Below, piece after piece: positions 37,262 to 46,080 of a stretch of DNA of 64,000 nt. Made by a program: the position numbers and the translations under genes. How positions within the stretch are numbered: the stretch's first letter is position 1; each line of letters opens with the position of its first letter. The stretch spans positions 372,001-436,000 of the forward strand of contig NZ_CP059733.1 in assembly GCF_000948985.2 (NCBI RefSeq), in the 5' to 3' direction. Source of the DNA: Thalassomonas viridans (GTDB taxonomy: Bacteria > Pseudomonadota > Gammaproteobacteria > Enterobacterales > Alteromonadaceae). The notes under the pieces are model-generated. The model did no database searches. It had not been told where the DNA came from and saw nothing but the letters and a program-made list of their open reading frames with translations.

Positions 37262-38155
37262 TTATGGCTTAAAGCAACGTTCGCATTTGACACAAACCTC
37301 ATATTCAGCGATATCATTGTCGATATGTGCCTGAATAAAACGTTTATATTCCTCTCCGGCGAAGATGGCTGCTAAGCTCTTGTCCTTTAAATTGCCGAAC
37401 TTAATCGTTGAATTTGAATCGAAACAGCAAGGGATAACATCAAGATCCCAGGTGATCTGCAAAATACGTTTTCTAAATCCCCAGGCCACGGAGCAAACCC
37501 CTTTGGTCTCTGGTTTGTTATAGGCACGTCCGCCACCGTAATTATGGATAACATTCTGACGGAAGACTTTAACCCCCTGCTCATGCAACCACTGGGCAAG
37601 TGTCTGCTTTTTACTCTCTACATAGCCAGGTTGGGTTACCTCGTCATGGGTGGGGAATTCCCTGATAACTAATTGCAAATCTGAACCAAGTGCCCGGACT
37701 CTTGTCATTATCCGTTCGATATTTTTCTTCACCCGTTCAAATTTGTTCACTCCGTGTGCGGTTTTGTAGGACTCTTCATCGACACCGTATAAGCTGACCT
37801 CTATCGTGTCCAGGCCGCTGCGGGCAATGTCATCAATCATAGCATCGCTCAGCGGGACACCTAAGGTTGAGATGATCCGGGAAGAGGCCTCGGGCCAGCG
37901 GTTTTTAATCACCCGCGCCTTTTCTGCCAGGCTCTTGTCCAGTAAAGGTTCGCCAAAGCCGTGCAGATCCACCTTGCCTTGATATGGTCCGATTCTTTCC
38001 ACAATCAGCTCAAGCTGCTCCACGCTCATATAACCTTTGTCCCGGGTTAATTCTTCCCTCGGGCAAAAAAAACATTTGTAGCCACAATGGTTGGTGTTCT
38101 CAATCCTGATCTCTTCAAAATCGTCAGCGGGTATTTTTGTTGTTATTTCCTTCAC
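37262..38155 (-). CDS. radical SAM/SPASM enzyme
   Basis: 297 residues. The 4Fe-4S cluster motif CGYKCFFC (C24, C28, C31) binds S-adenosylmethionine; DLHGFGEPLLD is the usual second-strand GxGEP motif. The C-terminal Cys set (about C220, CC near 242, C288, C291, C294) is SPASM-like and would hold further clusters. SPASM enzymes often modify ribosomal peptides, but some act on sugars; either fits here. GTG start overlapping the stop of the previous gene by four bases. Confidence 0.85.
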   Translation of the reverse strand: MKEITTKIPADDFEEIRIENTNHCGYKCFFCPREELTRDKGYMSVEQLELIVERIGPYQGKVDLHGFGEPLLDKSLAEKARVIKNRWPEASSRIISTLGVPLSDAMIDDIARSGLDTIEVSLYGVDEESYKTAHGVNKFERVKKNIERIMTRVRALGSDLQLVIREFPTHDEVTQPGYVESKKQTLAQWLHEQGVKVFRQNVIHNYGGGRAYNKPETKGVCSVAWGFRKRILQITWDLDVIPCCFDSNSTIKFGNLKDKSLAAIFAGEEYKRFIQAHIDNDIAEYEVCVKCERCFKP

Positions 38156-38868
38156 CAGGTTAATACCTCACATGAAACATGCTTGCTGTCATGGGGCAGG
38201 GTGCCGTATCTTGGCTTATTCTCATGTTTTTCCTTAAAAAGCTTACGGTTTTTTAAACGCATATCCTGTACTGAGTTCGAGTAATAGTTTCTGGTTCTGA
38301 CTTCGTCCGAGTGACTAAGGTGTATGGCGTGGGCTATAAGCTCTTGCCGTATCCCGGCATACTCCAGGCGCTTGAGAAAATCCATATCTTCCATGCCCCA
38401 GCCGATATAATCACTGGAATAACCCGCGATACGGGCGAAGTCAGCCGACTTTAGCAGGCAGATCCCCGGTCCGGGCCTGGTTTCACCCGTCGCCGACTCG
38501 GCGACATATCGGGGGGAAAACATCACCTGTGCCTGCGCATGTTCGCGCCAATAACATTTTGCCAAGGTAAAGAAGTCTTTATCAAGCAGAACATCAGCGT
38601 CGCATATCAGGACATAGTCACTTTCAACCAAGTCAAAACCGGTATTGATCGCGATTGATTTATTGAAGTACTTTTGTCCGTTTACAAACACATATTGCAG
38701 TCTAAGGGCCGAGCCGAATTGATTTACCTGTGCGGCGTTAAGTGAAGGGGCGCTTTTATCAAAGTCGACAATGATGACCTGGTTAAAGGCTTCATCCAGG
38801 TTTAGCAGGTGCTGTAAGACCTGGTGAACTTCGGGTTTATTGGTCGCGGGAATGATGACATCTATCAT
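38152..38868 (-). CDS. glycosyltransferase, family 2 with GT7 C-terminal motif
   Basis: 238 residues. GT-A fold with FNKSIAINTGFD (about 68-79), the metal site CDADVLL (D90-A-D92), and GWGMEDMDFLKRL (about 156-168), the Glyco_transf_7C motif found in galactosyl/N-acetylgalactosaminyl transferases such as chondroitin polymerases. Soluble. It is five bases behind the GT-B gene and overlaps the radical SAM gene. Confidence 0.83.
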   Translation of the reverse strand: MIDVIIPATNKPEVHQVLQHLLNLDEAFNQVIIVDFDKSAPSLNAAQVNQFGSALRLQYVFVNGQKYFNKSIAINTGFDLVESDYVLICDADVLLDKDFFTLAKCYWREHAQAQVMFSPRYVAESATGETRPGPGICLLKSADFARIAGYSSDYIGWGMEDMDFLKRLEYAGIRQELIAHAIHLSHSDEVRTRNYYSNSVQDMRLKNRKLFKEKHENKPRYGTLPHDSKHVSCEVLTW

Positions 38869-38873
38869 AACGG

Positions 38874-39890
38874 TTAAAAGGCGACCCGGTTGATAAAATT
38901 AACAAACTCACCTTCAGACAGATCGGAATTAAACAACAGGTCGCTGATTGAGCCGCCGCCTTCCATTGAGGTTGAGTTATTAATCAATACCGACAACTCC
39001 TGATAACTGGTAGCAACAGGAATACCGAGACGTTCGTATATGCCGCCCCTGACAGGCGAGGTGCAGTCAGGTTGATAGCTGATAGCTTTACGTCCCATGC
39101 GCATCGCGATAATCAGGGAAGTGGAATAGGTACTTACCACGACATCGCATTTTTCTATAAATGCCGTGATTGAGCCGGCGTTATGATCTGTCACCTGACA
39201 ATGGCTGTTTTCAAGATGATCATATTTAGCCGATGACAATTCCTTAGGATGCTTTCGTATCAGCAAATCCATTCCTGTGTTCCGGCTTATGCCGACCAGG
39301 TCTTCGGCGATTTCCACTTCACCAAAGCCATAATCGCAACCCCAATTGATAAAATCCTTCCTGTTTGGTACCGATAAATAACCGATATTTTGCTGGGGCT
39401 TGTTTTCTTCACCCGGAATATAGTTTTTAAACAGGCTGTCGAGATACAGGCTGCCGACGGTGACTATCTTCTTCTTGGGAATATTCAGTTGCACCAGGTT
39501 GTCATAGGTGATCTTGTCTGAAACGCAGATAAAGTCCGGCAAATATAACTCGCCCCGGTAACAAAACTTGTTGGCGTCACCGGAAATATCGGGTAATAAA
39601 ACCACAGATAATGCGCCGTTTTCTTTGGCTTCTCTGAATATTTTTCTTTCATCGTTGCCGGGCCACATCATGCCGGTAATAACAACATCTCCGGGAGATA
39701 AGCCGATATCCTGGTTGTCCAGATCATGCATCACCATAGTTGAGGTTACCAGTTGCTCGGGCAAGGTAGGTAATGCCCCGTCGGTTAACAGTTGGATATT
39801 TAGCTCGGGGTTGGCTCTTTTTAAGGCGTCAGAGGCGAGAATTAAAGTTTCGGCTGCAAGATTCCCTGTAATGTAAAAATAAACTTTCAT
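38874..39890 (-). CDS. GT-B-like glycosyltransferase or related transferase
   Basis: 338 residues from the ATG 39890 (MKVYFYITGN); an in-frame ATG 30 bases upstream is possible. The C-terminal half has CDVVVSTYSTSLIIAMRMGRK, the GT-B donor-site pattern seen in CDP-glycerol and UDP-sugar transferases and 2-epimerases, and IRKHP before it. First modification gene after the peptide gene, 343 bases away. A non-transferase role (epimerase-like) cannot be excluded. Confidence 0.6.
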   Translation of the reverse strand: MKVYFYITGNLAAETLILASDALKRANPELNIQLLTDGALPTLPEQLVTSTMVMHDLDNQDIGLSPGDVVITGMMWPGNDERKIFREAKENGALSVVLLPDISGDANKFCYRGELYLPDFICVSDKITYDNLVQLNIPKKKIVTVGSLYLDSLFKNYIPGEENKPQQNIGYLSVPNRKDFINWGCDYGFGEVEIAEDLVGISRNTGMDLLIRKHPKELSSAKYDHLENSHCQVTDHNAGSITAFIEKCDVVVSTYSTSLIIAMRMGRKAISYQPDCTSPVRGGIYERLGIPVATSYQELSVLINNSTSMEGGGSISDLLFNSDLSEGEFVNFINRVAF

Positions 39891-40181
39891 TTTAAATCCA
39901 TATAAATAAATCAGGTACAAAAAATAAAATGATTGAGAAAAAGAAAAGAGAAAATAATAACACTCATTACTTTTTGCAATAACTTAAGACGATAAGTAAT
40001 GGCGTATGCTTCATATCAATGAAAAAGATGGGAGAGCAAGTAAAGTTTTTTCTTATTGACAACTTTCATTAACCCTCAAACTCTTACGCGCTACTAATAA
40101 CAGGTTAATTCTTACAGCAATTGAAAAAACATATACATTGAAGCTACTTAAACGGCAAACATGGAGGTAGGCAGCTTTTAA
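39891..40181. other. non-coding gap between peptide gene hairpin and GT-B gene
   Basis: A/T-rich, without a reading frame longer than about 10 codons with a ribosome binding site on the minus strand. It may hold a secondary promoter for the modification genes (for example a TTGTCA on the minus strand near 40065), but no convincing -10 pairs with it. Confidence 0.4.
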
Positions 40182-40219
40182 TAGGCCCGGGCTTGATATT
40201 CCTTCAAGCCGGGACCTAA
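40182..40219 (-). terminator. hairpin after the precursor gene (likely partial terminator)
   Basis: TAGGTCCCGGCTTGA pairs with TCAAGCCCGGGCCTA with one mismatch and a 7-base loop, 14 bases past the precursor stop. The tract that follows is only ATTAAAAG, so termination would be leaky. That would yield more precursor mRNA than enzyme mRNA. Confidence 0.65.
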
Positions 40220-40233
40220 AGCTAAGCTAGCAA

Positions 40234-40365
40234 TTATACCATTGCGTTGAATTCTTCCTCATTGGAAGAGGCGCGGTATAAAGCGTTTTTAGCGTTACCG
40301 CCAACAACCTGGCGAAGCTCTTTCAGGCTAAACTTTTTAACTTTAAGTTCTTTATTCTTTTTCAT
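40234..40365 (-). CDS. candidate RiPP precursor peptide with Gly-Gly leader
   Basis: A 43-codon gene beginning MKKNKELKVKKFSLKEL. The Lys-rich, amphipathic leader ends in VVGG (residues 20-23), the double-glycine pattern cut by C39-type peptidases. The proposed core of 20 residues starts NAKNALYRASS and ends FNAMV; it has no Cys, two adjacent Ser, one Tyr, and a Glu-rich centre. AAGGAA lies six bases before the ATG. It is the first gene of the operon, with a promoter at 40399-40427 and a hairpin after it. The leader resembles GG-type natural-product precursors; function inferred from context. Confidence 0.72.
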   Translation of the reverse strand: MKKNKELKVKKFSLKELRQVVGGNAKNALYRASSNEEEFNAMV

Positions 40366-40398
40366 TTTAGTTTCCTTTTTTTACAAAATGAGCCAAAA

Positions 40399-40427
40399 AA
40401 ATTAACAAAAAAAATCAGCCAGGTCAA
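40399..40427 (-). promoter_or_regulatory. promoter of the peptide operon
   Basis: On the minus strand TTGACC and TAATTT are 17 bp apart, about 34 bases before the precursor ATG. Confidence 0.6.
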
Positions 40428-40457
40428 ACAGCTAGTTTCAGGGATTATTCTTTTCTG

Positions 40458-40475
40458 TGACGGAAAATTTCGTCA
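40458..40475. promoter_or_regulatory. palindrome upstream of the peptide promoter, possible operator
   Basis: TGACGGAAAATTTCGTCA is an 18-bp near-palindrome with perfect TGACG/CGTCA arms, centred about 40 bp upstream of the -35. That suits an activator site. No regulator gene is adjacent. Confidence 0.4.
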
Positions 40476-40926
40476 AAGCCGGATAATAAAAGGGCTGCAG
40501 GGTAAAGAAATTTTTTCTGACTTTGGTGTTGTTTATCCGTATTTTTGTTCGATATGTGTTGCTATTGCAGCTGAGGTAATGGCTTAATTTTGAACGCTTT
40601 TTATACGGGAAAGTGTTTTTTTAGCCGCAAAGGGAAACGCTGTTAAAGCTGAACTCTTGATGCTTGTATACAATTCTTTGCATACGGGGACAGGATTGCT
40701 GTAGTAGCAAATTTCGCAGATAAAAGTGAGCGAAGGACCTTAAATTCAACTGTAAAGTTTAGCGTCCACTTGGCGAAAACCTGCCCTAAAAACAAGCCAG
40801 GTTATTATTGATATATGCCGTTTATTCGTCTTAGCTTATAACATCGATTAACAAGACAGCAGGCTTGTCCTCGCCCCTTGTTAACCGATACAACAAGTGT
40901 GCTACAGCTTGTTAGAAGTCCTAGGC
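40476..40926. other. gene-less region between peptide operon and symE-like gene
   Basis: No credible gene on either strand. Short inverted repeats with CTTGTT/AACAAG occur near 40850-40915. Possible site of an antisense RNA to the symE-like gene. Confidence 0.4.
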
Positions 40927-40960
40927 GCAATCCCTGAGTGTAGTAGCACTCAGAGATTGC
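40927..40960. promoter_or_regulatory. strong hairpin upstream of the symE-like gene
   Basis: GCAATCCCTGAGTG pairs with CACTCAGAGATTGC (one mismatch), loop TAGTAG, 31 bases before the start codon. It may structure the mRNA leader or an antisense RNA. Confidence 0.55.
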
Positions 40961-40991
40961 TAACCACAACGAACTGACATAGGAGTCCGTC

Positions 40992-41291
40992 ATGGCTGAT
41001 TATCATCATACGCCAGAGCCCGGCTCGGCAAAAGCAAAATATCCGCTCACCCGTAAACTCACCATTATGGAAACCGTCTGCGCACCGGCTGACAGGAAAA
41101 AGGGGCCGGGGTTTAGCTACACTTCCGTCAACCTGCAGCCTTGTATTTTCCTGCAGGGAAAATGGCTGCGCCAGGCCGGTTTTCCGATAGGGGGAAAAGT
41201 TAGGGTAAGGGTCAACCAGGGACAGCTGATCATTACCCTGGCTTCGATGCAGGGTGTTTCGGGTAGGCACGAGCCCGGCAATAGCTGTTGA
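40992..41291 (+). CDS. SymE-like toxin family protein
   Basis: 99 residues. The C-terminal part (about 40-82: SYTSVNLQPCIFLQGKWL, AGFPIGGKVRVRV, GQLIITL) matches the SymE family, an AbrB-like fold. E. coli SymE is an SOS-induced RNA-associated or nucleoid-associated toxin whose synthesis is blocked by the antisense RNA SymR. ATG follows TAGGAGTCCGTC. No LexA box or promoter for an antisense RNA is evident by eye. It stands alone between the peptide operon and fusA2. Confidence 0.75.
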   Translation: MADYHHTPEPGSAKAKYPLTRKLTIMETVCAPADRKKGPGFSYTSVNLQPCIFLQGKWLRQAGFPIGGKVRVRVNQGQLIITLASMQGVSGRHEPGNSC

Positions 41292-41410
41292 CCCTTAGCG
41301 ATAAAAGCCGGCTAATGTCTCAGGACGGGGCATTAGCAGCAGGATGCTTGCCCGGAAAATGTTAACCGGGGCAGGAAACCACTGGCGGTTAACTTTTATC
41401 CGGGCATTAA

Positions 41411-41433
41411 AAAAGGATGCCGGAGCATCCTTT
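41411..41433. terminator. bidirectional terminator between symE-like gene and fusA2
   Basis: AAAGGATGC-CGGA-GCATCCTTT with A-runs on the left and T-runs on the right, so it serves the plus-strand symE-like gene and the minus-strand fusA2. Confidence 0.85.
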
Positions 41434-41468
41434 TTCTTTATTACCTATTAGCAGTTAGCTAAGGGCAA

Positions 41469-43556
41469 TTATTTTTTAGCTTCTTTAGCCGCTTTAACTT
41501 CAGCGATTACCGCTTCAGCAACGTTTTGCGGACATGGCATGTAGTGGCTGAACTCCATAGAGAACTGACCACGACCAGAAGTCATAGTACGCAGAGATCC
41601 GATGTAACCGAACATTTCAGAAAGCGGTACGTCACCTTTGATGCGAACACCGGTAACACCAGCTTCCTGGTCTTTGATCATGCCGCGACGACGGTTTAAG
41701 TCACCGATAACATCACCAACGTGATCTTCAGGAGTGAATACGTCAACCTTCATGATAGGTTCGATCAGCTGAGGACCTGCTTTTGGAATTGACTGACGGA
41801 AAGCGCCTTTAGCAGCGATTTCGAAAGCAACAGCAGATGAATCGACTGCGTGGAAACCACCGTCGTATAATTCAACTTCAACGTCAAGTACCGGGAAGCC
41901 GGCAAGAACACCTTCGTCCATCATACCCTTGAAGCCTTTCTCAACAGCTGGGAAGAATTCTTTAGGAACGTTACCACCAACAACGGTAGAGGTGAATACG
42001 AAACCTGTACCCGGCTCGCCTGGCTTGATGCGGTAGTCGATCTTACCGAACTGACCTGAACCACCAGATTGTTTCTTATGGGTGTAAGAATCTTCGATAG
42101 GCTGCGTGATAGTCTCACGGTAGGCAACCTGAGGCTTACCAACGTTTAAGTCTACGCCGTAGGTACGCTTAAGGATGTCTACTTTGATGTCTAAGTGAAG
42201 TTCACCCATACCTTTAAGGATGGTTTCACCTGAATCTTCATCAGTTTCAACCTGGAATGAAGGATCTTCAGCAACCATCTTACCGATAGCGATACCCATC
42301 TTCTCTGAACCGCCTTTATCTTTAGGCGCAACAGCGATAGAGATTACCGGCGTTGGGAAGATCATTGGCTCAAGTGTACAAGGGTTCTTAACGTCACATA
42401 AAGTGTGACCGGTTTGCACGTTCTTCATACCAACAACCGCGATGATGTCACCGGCTTGTGCTCTGTCAAGCTCAGTACGGTCATCGGCGTGCATTTCAAC
42501 CATACGGCCGATACGCTCAGTCTTACCTGTGAAAGAGTTAAGAATAGTATCACCGCGGTTTAATACACCTGAGTAGATACGGATAAAGGTAAGGGCGCCG
42601 AAACGGTCGTCCATGATTTTGAACGCTAACGCACGTAAAGGCTCGTCTACAGATACGGTAGCAACTTCACCGGTAGGCTCACCAGCTTCGTCAGTTAACG
42701 GTTGAGCGTCAACTTCAGTTGGAGACGGTAAGTAGTCAACAACGGCGTCAAGTACTAACTGGATACCTTTATTTTTGAATGCTGAACCACAGAAAGTCGG
42801 GAAGAAAGTCAGGTCACGGGTACCTTTACGGATACATTCTTTGACTTGCTCAAGGCTAGGCTCTTCACCTTCCATGTAAGCTTCTAATAAGTCATCGTCA
42901 GCTTCTAAAGCCGTTTCGATCAGCTCTTCACGGTACTCGGCAGCTTTTTCTACTAAGTCAGCCGGGATATCGGTTACTTCGTAGTTCTCAGGCAGACCTG
43001 TGTCATCCCAGATGTAGGCTTTTTGACTTAATACGTCAACAACACCTACGAAGTCATCTTCTTCACCGATAGGTAAAGTCATAACCAGAGGGTTGGCGCC
43101 CAGTACATTTTTAACCTGGTCAACAACGCGGTAGAAGTTGGCGCCTAAACGGTCCAGTTTGTTTACGAAGATCAAACGGGCAACTTCTGATTCGTTAGCG
43201 TAACGCCAGTTAGTTTCTGACTGCGGCTCAACACCACCAGAACCACAGAATACACCAACACCACCATCAAGTACTTTCAGAGAACGGTATACTTCAACAG
43301 TGAAGTCAACGTGACCCGGAGTATCGATGATGTTCATGCGGTGGTCGTTCCAGAAACAGGTTGTTGCTGCCGACTGGATAGTAATACCACGCTCAGCTTC
43401 CTGTTCCATGAAATCGGTGGTTGCAGCACCGTCATGTACTTCACCGGTCTTATGAATTTTACCGGTTAGTTTTAGGATACGTTCAGTTGTTGTGGTTTTA
43501 CCCGCATCAACGTGAGCGAAGATACCAATATTTCTATATTTGGATAAATCTGCCAT
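41469..43556 (-). CDS. fusA2: second elongation factor G paralog
   Basis: 695 residues with all G-motifs ([29 protein letters not shown]) and EF-G domains II-V. It differs from the str-operon FusA throughout, for example [15 protein letters not shown] in place of [15 protein letters not shown], and a Lys-rich tail. Many marine gammaproteobacteria have such a second EF-G; its division of labour with FusA (translocation versus recycling or stress) is not established here. It is transcribed opposite to the neighbouring S10 operon. Confidence 0.92.
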   Translation of the reverse strand: MADLSKYRNIGIFAHVDAGKTTTTERILKLTGKIHKTGEVHDGAATTDFMEQEAERGITIQSAATTCFWNDHRMNIIDTPGHVDFTVEVYRSLKVLDGGVGVFCGSGGVEPQSETNWRYANESEVARLIFVNKLDRLGANFYRVVDQVKNVLGANPLVMTLPIGEEDDFVGVVDVLSQKAYIWDDTGLPENYEVTDIPADLVEKAAEYREELIETALEADDDLLEAYMEGEEPSLEQVKECIRKGTRDLTFFPTFCGSAFKNKGIQLVLDAVVDYLPSPTEVDAQPLTDEAGEPTGEVATVSVDEPLRALAFKIMDDRFGALTFIRIYSGVLNRGDTILNSFTGKTERIGRMVEMHADDRTELDRAQAGDIIAVVGMKNVQTGHTLCDVKNPCTLEPMIFPTPVISIAVAPKDKGGSEKMGIAIGKMVAEDPSFQVETDEDSGETILKGMGELHLDIKVDILKRTYGVDLNVGKPQVAYRETITQPIEDSYTHKKQSGGSGQFGKIDYRIKPGEPGTGFVFTSTVVGGNVPKEFFPAVEKGFKGMMDEGVLAGFPVLDVEVELYDGGFHAVDSSAVAFEIAAKGAFRQSIPKAGPQLIEPIMKVDVFTPEDHVGDVIGDLNRRRGMIKDQEAGVTGVRIKGDVPLSEMFGYIGSLRTMTSGRGQFSMEFSHYMPCPQNVAEAVIAEVKAAKEAKK

Positions 43557-43756
43557 CTCTTTACTCTATTTAAATAACGATTTGTTGAAAATTTGCGCGC
43601 GAGTATACCACTACTTGAGGAAAACAAACATAAGAATCGAAATTTAATTCGTTTAACCAATAAGAAATTTGCTGTGAACTTACGCGTTAGTATAAACAAT
43701 CACCTGAAATAACAGCGCTTAATCGGGCATTGCCGGGAACTGTTGGCGATTTTTTA

Positions 43757-43777
43757 ATACCTATATATAAGGAAGGG
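43757..43777. repeat. direct repeat, copy 1 (21 bp)
   Basis: ATACCTATATATAAGGAAGG plus one G, repeated exactly at 43900. The core CCTATATATAAGG is nearly palindromic. Both copies follow a GCGA-T-rich stretch. Confidence 0.7.
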
Positions 43778-43899
43778 TTTTATAAGCCGGTAAAAAATTG
43801 CCGATTAAAGCCAACTGCCGTAATAAGCACTATAGTTTTATTCCGGCGATTTTGTGGCCGGTATCCTGGACCGAAGATAGGCGAATTTTTAAATTCGCT

Positions 43900-43920
43900 A
43901 TACCTATATATAAGGAAGGG
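43900..43920. repeat. direct repeat, copy 2 (21 bp)
   Basis: Exact copy of 43757-43777, 143 bp downstream, preceded by an inverted repeat GCGAATTT/AAATTCGC. It lies 50 bp before the -35 of the S10 promoter. Confidence 0.7.
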
Positions 43921-43969
43921 AAGGCGCTGTCGATTTGCCTGAGACGAAAACCGGAAACAACATTAATAG

Positions 43970-43997
43970 TTGCGTATTAATTCAACATCTGTATAAT
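43970..43997 (+). promoter_or_regulatory. S10 operon promoter
   Basis: TTGCGT and TATAAT with 16-bp spacing, followed by ACGCCTCCGC. Confidence 0.75.
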
Positions 43998-44496
<499 letters not shown>

Positions 44497-44511
44497 TAGG
44501 GGGTTTTTGAC

Positions 44512-45150
44512 ATGACTATAGGTCTAGTCGGACGTAAGGTTGGTATGACTCGTATCTTCACTGAAGATGGCGTTTCTACTCCTGTAACTGTCCTAGAAGT
44601 TGAAGCCAACCGTGTTGCTCAGGTTAAAACTGTAGACAACGATGGTTACTCTGCGCTTCAAGTAACTACCGGTAGCAAAAAAGCTAACCGTATTAATAAG
44701 CCAACTGCCGGTCATTTCGCCAAAGCCGGTATCGAAGCAGGCCGTGGTCTGTGGGAATTTCGCTTAAATGAAAATGAAGGCGAAGGCATTGAGTTAGGCA
44801 GTGAGATCACTGTTGAGTTATTCAACGATACTAAATTAGTTGACGTAACCGGCACTTCAAAAGGTAAAGGTTTCCAGGGCGGTATTAAGCGTTGGAACTT
44901 TAGCATGCAAGATGCTACTCACGGTAACTCGATTTCTCACCGTTCTAACGGTTCAATTGGCCAGTGTCAAACACCAGGTCGAGTTTTCAAAGGCAAAAAA
45001 ATGTCTGGTCACATGGGTGCTGCGAAGGTTACTACGCAGAACCTTGAATTGGTTCGTGTCGATGCCGAACGTAACCTGCTCCTGATCAAAGGTGCGGTTC
45101 CCGGTGCTATCAACGGCAACGTAATCATCAAGCCAGCTGTTAAAGCCTAG
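44512..45150 (+). CDS. rplC: 50S ribosomal protein L3
   Basis: L3 starts 50S assembly and reaches the peptidyl-transferase centre. 212 residues (E. coli 209). [17 protein letters not shown] at the start and the [13 protein letters not shown] / [20 protein letters not shown] extension are intact, including the Gln that is methylated by PrmB in E. coli. Confidence 0.97.
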   Translation: MTIGLVGRKVGMTRIFTEDGVSTPVTVLEVEANRVAQVKTVDNDGYSALQVTTGSKKANRINKPTAGHFAKAGIEAGRGLWEFRLNENEGEGIELGSEITVELFNDTKLVDVTGTSKGKGFQGGIKRWNFSMQDATHGNSISHRSNGSIGQCQTPGRVFKGKKMSGHMGAAKVTTQNLELVRVDAERNLLLIKGAVPGAINGNVIIKPAVKA

Positions 45151-45160
45151 GAGATCTGTG

Positions 45161-45766
45161 ATGGAATTAGCATTAAAAGACGCTTCAGGCGCTCTTGAAG
45201 TTTCCGAAGCAACCTTTGGACGTGAATTCAACGAAGCTTTAGTACACCAGGTAGTAGTTGCTTACGCAGCTGGTGCCCGTCAAGGTACTCGTGCTCAGAA
45301 AAACCGTTCTGAAGTAAGCGGTGGCGGTAAAAAGCCATGGCGCCAAAAAGGTACTGGTCGTGCTCGTGCCGGTACAACTCGTGGTCCAATCTGGAGAAGC
45401 GGTGGCGTAACATTCGCTGCTAAGCCTCAGGATCACAGCCAAAAAGTTAACCGTAAAATGTACCGTGGTGCTATCCGTAGCATCCTTTCTGAACTGGTTC
45501 GTCAGGACCGTTTAGTTGTGGTAAACGATTTCGCGGTTGAAACGCCTAAAACTAAAGAATTAGTTGCTAAGTTAAAAGGCCTGGAGCTTAAAGACGTATT
45601 AATCGTTACTCCAGAAGTTGATGAGAACCTGTTCTTGTCAGCCCGTAACTTATACAAAGTTGACGTTCGCGACGTAGCGGGCATCGACCCTGTAAGCTTA
45701 GTAGGTTTCGAGAAAGTTTTGATTACTGCTGGTGCAGTTAAAGAAATTGAGGAGATGCTGGCATGA
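45161..45766 (+). CDS. rplD: 50S ribosomal protein L4
   Basis: L4 lines the exit tunnel and represses the S10 operon in E. coli. 201 residues, equal to E. coli, starting [10 protein letters not shown] at ATG 45161; the GTG three bases upstream is unlikely. [15 protein letters not shown] (tunnel loop, about 57-71) is present. Overlaps rplW by four bases. Confidence 0.97.
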   Translation: MELALKDASGALEVSEATFGREFNEALVHQVVVAYAAGARQGTRAQKNRSEVSGGGKKPWRQKGTGRARAGTTRGPIWRSGGVTFAAKPQDHSQKVNRKMYRGAIRSILSELVRQDRLVVVNDFAVETPKTKELVAKLKGLELKDVLIVTPEVDENLFLSARNLYKVDVRDVAGIDPVSLVGFEKVLITAGAVKEIEEMLA

Positions 45767-46065
45767 TAAACGAAGAACGTTTGTTAAAAGTGCTTCTGGC
45801 ACCAAACATTTCCGAAAAGAGCACTATGGCCGCTGAAGCAAACAACACTGTTGTTTTCAAAGTTGCTACAGATGCCAACAAAGCTGAAATCAAAGCTGCA
45901 GTTGAGAAACTTTTCGAAGTTAAAGTTGACGGTGTTCGTACCTTAAATGTTAAGGGTAAAGTAAAACGTACTGGTGCTCGTTTCGGTCGTCGTAGCGACT
46001 GGAAAAAAGCCTACGTTACTCTTGCTGAAGGTAGTGACATCGACTTCGTTGGCGCTGCAGAGTAA
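45763..46065 (+). CDS. rplW: 50S ribosomal protein L23
   Basis: L23 sits at the tunnel exit and docks trigger factor and SRP. 100 residues as in E. coli, with [20 protein letters not shown] and [19 protein letters not shown]. Confidence 0.97.
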   Translation: MINEERLLKVLLAPNISEKSTMAAEANNTVVFKVATDANKAEIKAAVEKLFEVKVDGVRTLNVKGKVKRTGARFGRRSDWKKAYVTLAEGSDIDFVGAAE

Positions 46066-46080
46066 TAGGAGCTTACTAAA

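Noticed and set aside
38874..40365. Reading the whole operon as O-antigen or capsule synthesis
   Set aside because: No flippase, polymerase, initiating transferase or nucleotide-sugar genes are present, while the Gly-Gly peptide and SelO/HlyC-like pair point to peptide maturation. Not fully excluded.
40950..41270. Minus-strand reading frame of about 106 codons opposite the symE-like gene
   Set aside because: It covers the SymE-like frame, has no ribosome binding site and shows no protein features.
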